From Pararhodobacter sp. CCB-MM2 (lineage in GTDB: Bacteria > Pseudomonadota > Alphaproteobacteria > Rhodobacterales > Rhodobacteraceae): a stretch of DNA of 64,000 bases. The position numbers were made by a program, and so were the translations under genes. The stretch lies in contig NZ_LRRR01000001.1 in assembly GCF_001691415.1 (NCBI RefSeq), positions 310,001-374,000 of the forward strand, given 5' to 3'. Shown piece by piece: positions 62,859 to 64,000 of the stretch. How positions within the stretch are numbered: position 1 is the first letter of the stretch; the number at the start of each line of letters is the position of its first letter. A model generated the notes under the pieces. It worked only from the letters and a program-made list of their open reading frames with translations, had not been told where the DNA came from and ran no database searches.

Positions 62859-64000
62859 ATGCACGCGTTAATTGATTCAGGCCCGTTCGAGCCCTGTCCC
62901 GCCCCGTTCAACCTGGCCGCCTATGTGCTGGCCCAAGGCGCGCAGACGCCGGACAAGATCGCGTTGCAGATCCTCCGCCTCTCGGGCGCCGAGCGTTGGT
63001 CCTATGCCGCGCTGACCGCCGCCGTGCGCGGGATCGGTACCGGCCTGCTGGACTATGGCCTGACGCCCGGTGACCGCGTGTTGCTGCGGCTGGGCAATAA
63101 TGTCGATTTCCCGCTGGCCTTTCTGGGCTGCATCGCCGTCGGGCTGGTGCCGATCCCGACCTCGTCGCAGCTGACGGGGCCAGAGATCTCCGCCATGGCT
63201 ACGCAAGTCTCGCCCGCTGCCGTGATCGCCGGGCCAGGCATCGCCTTGCCGGACGGCTCCGCGCGGGTGATCGAGGAGAGCCTGCTGCAATCCTGGCGCC
63301 GGAACGCACCCTGCGACTGGGCGCTCGGCGATCCGAACCGGCTGGCCTATCTGATCTTCACCTCCGGCACCTCGGGCAATCCGCGGGCGGTGATGCATGC
63401 CCATCGCGCCGTCTGGGCCCGTCGGATGATGTGGACCGGCTGGTATGGGCTGACCGCCGAGGACCGGCTGATGCATGCCGGCGCCTTCAACTGGACCTAT
63501 ACGCTGGGCACCGGGCTGATGGACCCTTGGGCCATCGGCGCCTGCGCGCTGATCCCGCATCCCGAGGTGACGGCCGCTCAACTCCCCCTGCTGCTCAAGC
63601 GCTTCGATGCCACGATCTTCGCCGCCGCACCCGGCGTCTTCCGGCAGATGCTGCGCCAGCCGATCCCCGCGCTGCCCAAGCTGCGTCACGGACTTTCCGC
63701 CGGCGAAAAGCTGCCCGACCAGACGCGCCAGCATTGGAACGAAGCCACCGGCACCCCGATTTTCGAGGCGCTCGGCATGTCCGAAGTATCGACCTATATC
63801 TCCGGCTCGCCCGCCCGCCCGGCCGAGGATGGCGCTTCGGGTTATCCGCAGCCCGGACGCCGCGTCGCGGTGCTGCGCGAGGATGGAGAGCCTGTCGCCC
63901 GCGGTGAGGCCGGGATCATGGCCATCGGCCGCGAGGACCCCGGCCTGTTCCTTGGGTATTGGGGACAAGAGGCTGAAACCGCCGCGAAATTCCGGGGTGG
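62859..64000 (+). CDS. AMP-forming acyl-CoA ligase, 3' end cut by window
   Basis: About 380 codons are present and the gene runs off the window. It is a member of the acyl-CoA synthetase/benzoate-CoA ligase-like group: NLAAYVLAQGAQTPDKIALQ, then LIFTSGTSGNPRAVMHAHRA (near 165-184), the adenylate P-loop in which the usual Lys before the small residue is Arg. Later are LSAGEKLP and EALGMSEVSTYISG. It activates an aromatic or short fatty acid with CoA and ATP. The divergent XRE-cupin gene may regulate it. There is no obvious ribosome-binding site; GGAAA lies six bases upstream. Confidence 0.85.
   Translation, partial: MHALIDSGPFEPCPAPFNLAAYVLAQGAQTPDKIALQILRLSGAERWSYAALTAAVRGIGTGLLDYGLTPGDRVLLRLGNNVDFPLAFLGCIAVGLVPIPTSSQLTGPEISAMATQVSPAAVIAGPGIALPDGSARVIEESLLQSWRRNAPCDWALGDPNRLAYLIFTSGTSGNPRAVMHAHRAVWARRMMWTGWYGLTAEDRLMHAGAFNWTYTLGTGLMDPWAIGACALIPHPEVTAAQLPLLLKRFDATIFAAAPGVFRQMLRQPIPALPKLRHGLSAGEKLPDQTRQHWNEATGTPIFEALGMSEVSTYISGSPARPAEDGASGYPQPGRRVAVLREDGEPVARGEAGIMAIGREDPGLFLGYWGQEAETAAKFRG

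Overview
The window is high-GC, densely coded DNA from an alphaproteobacterium, most likely a member of the Rhodobacterales (Rhodobacteraceae/Paracoccaceae). Supporting signs are the order yceD-rpmF-plsX-fabH-ihfA-merR, a ChpT phosphotransferase, a long-form dCTP deaminase, class II DAHP synthase, an olsB/plsC (ornithine lipid) pair, PAS_5 and DUF4169 proteins, and an Entner-Doudoroff-type sugar gene set (glk, pgi, zwf, pgl). No closer name can be given from sequence alone. The region looks chromosomal: I see no insertion sequence, integrase, phage gene or CRISPR array.

Layout. 1-9150: membrane zinc peptidase, a MobA-like nucleotidyltransferase, an AraC/GlxA-type regulator, aroG, a PAS protein, then yicC-gmk-gamma carbonic anhydrase, and a phyH dioxygenase coupled to a ribbon-helix-helix gene. 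9150-11081: a curli-like module of two curlin-repeat proteins and one exported unknown. 11100-16990: a VOC enzyme behind a palindromic operator, M48 peptidase and glucokinase, a putative lipoprotein, a TDT-family permease and dcd. 17043-21660 (minus strand): tRNA-Pro(GGG), merR, ihfA, fabH, plsX, rpmF, yceD. 21857-25026: bamE, an OlsB-like acyltransferase, rpsB, tsf. 25463-30713: a solo LuxR regulator, rpe, a DUF2339 membrane protein, a small unknown. 30714-41927: choline sulfatase, a phosphodiesterase, pgi, a DNA glycosylase, an esterase, an HNH nuclease, zwf-pgl, plsC/olsA-olsB, a DUF3553 gene, chpT. 41972-46922: proA, proB, obgE, a GNAT enzyme, rpmA, rplU.

47179-57165 is the most unusual part. 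It opens with a secreted trypsin-like protease cut by an in-frame amber codon. It continues with a plus-strand, mostly stop/start-overlapping run: a GT2 glycosyltransferase, an unknown, two tandem sulfotransferases, a TPR/GT32-type glycosyltransferase, a methyltransferase, and pseudouridine kinase and glycosidase. This looks like a pathway for a sulfated surface glycan or glycoconjugate with pseudouridine salvage genes attached.

57286-64000: a DUF502 protein, a patatin-like phospholipase, 3-hydroxybutyrate dehydrogenase, a candidate small RNA on the minus strand, an orphan YejA-like solute-binding protein coupled to a 40-residue entericidin-like lipoprotein, an XRE-cupin regulator, and an AMP-forming acyl-CoA ligase cut by the window end. 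The sRNA candidate, the amber-split protease, the sulfotransferase cluster and the strictly 11-residue curlin repeats are the observations most worth following.
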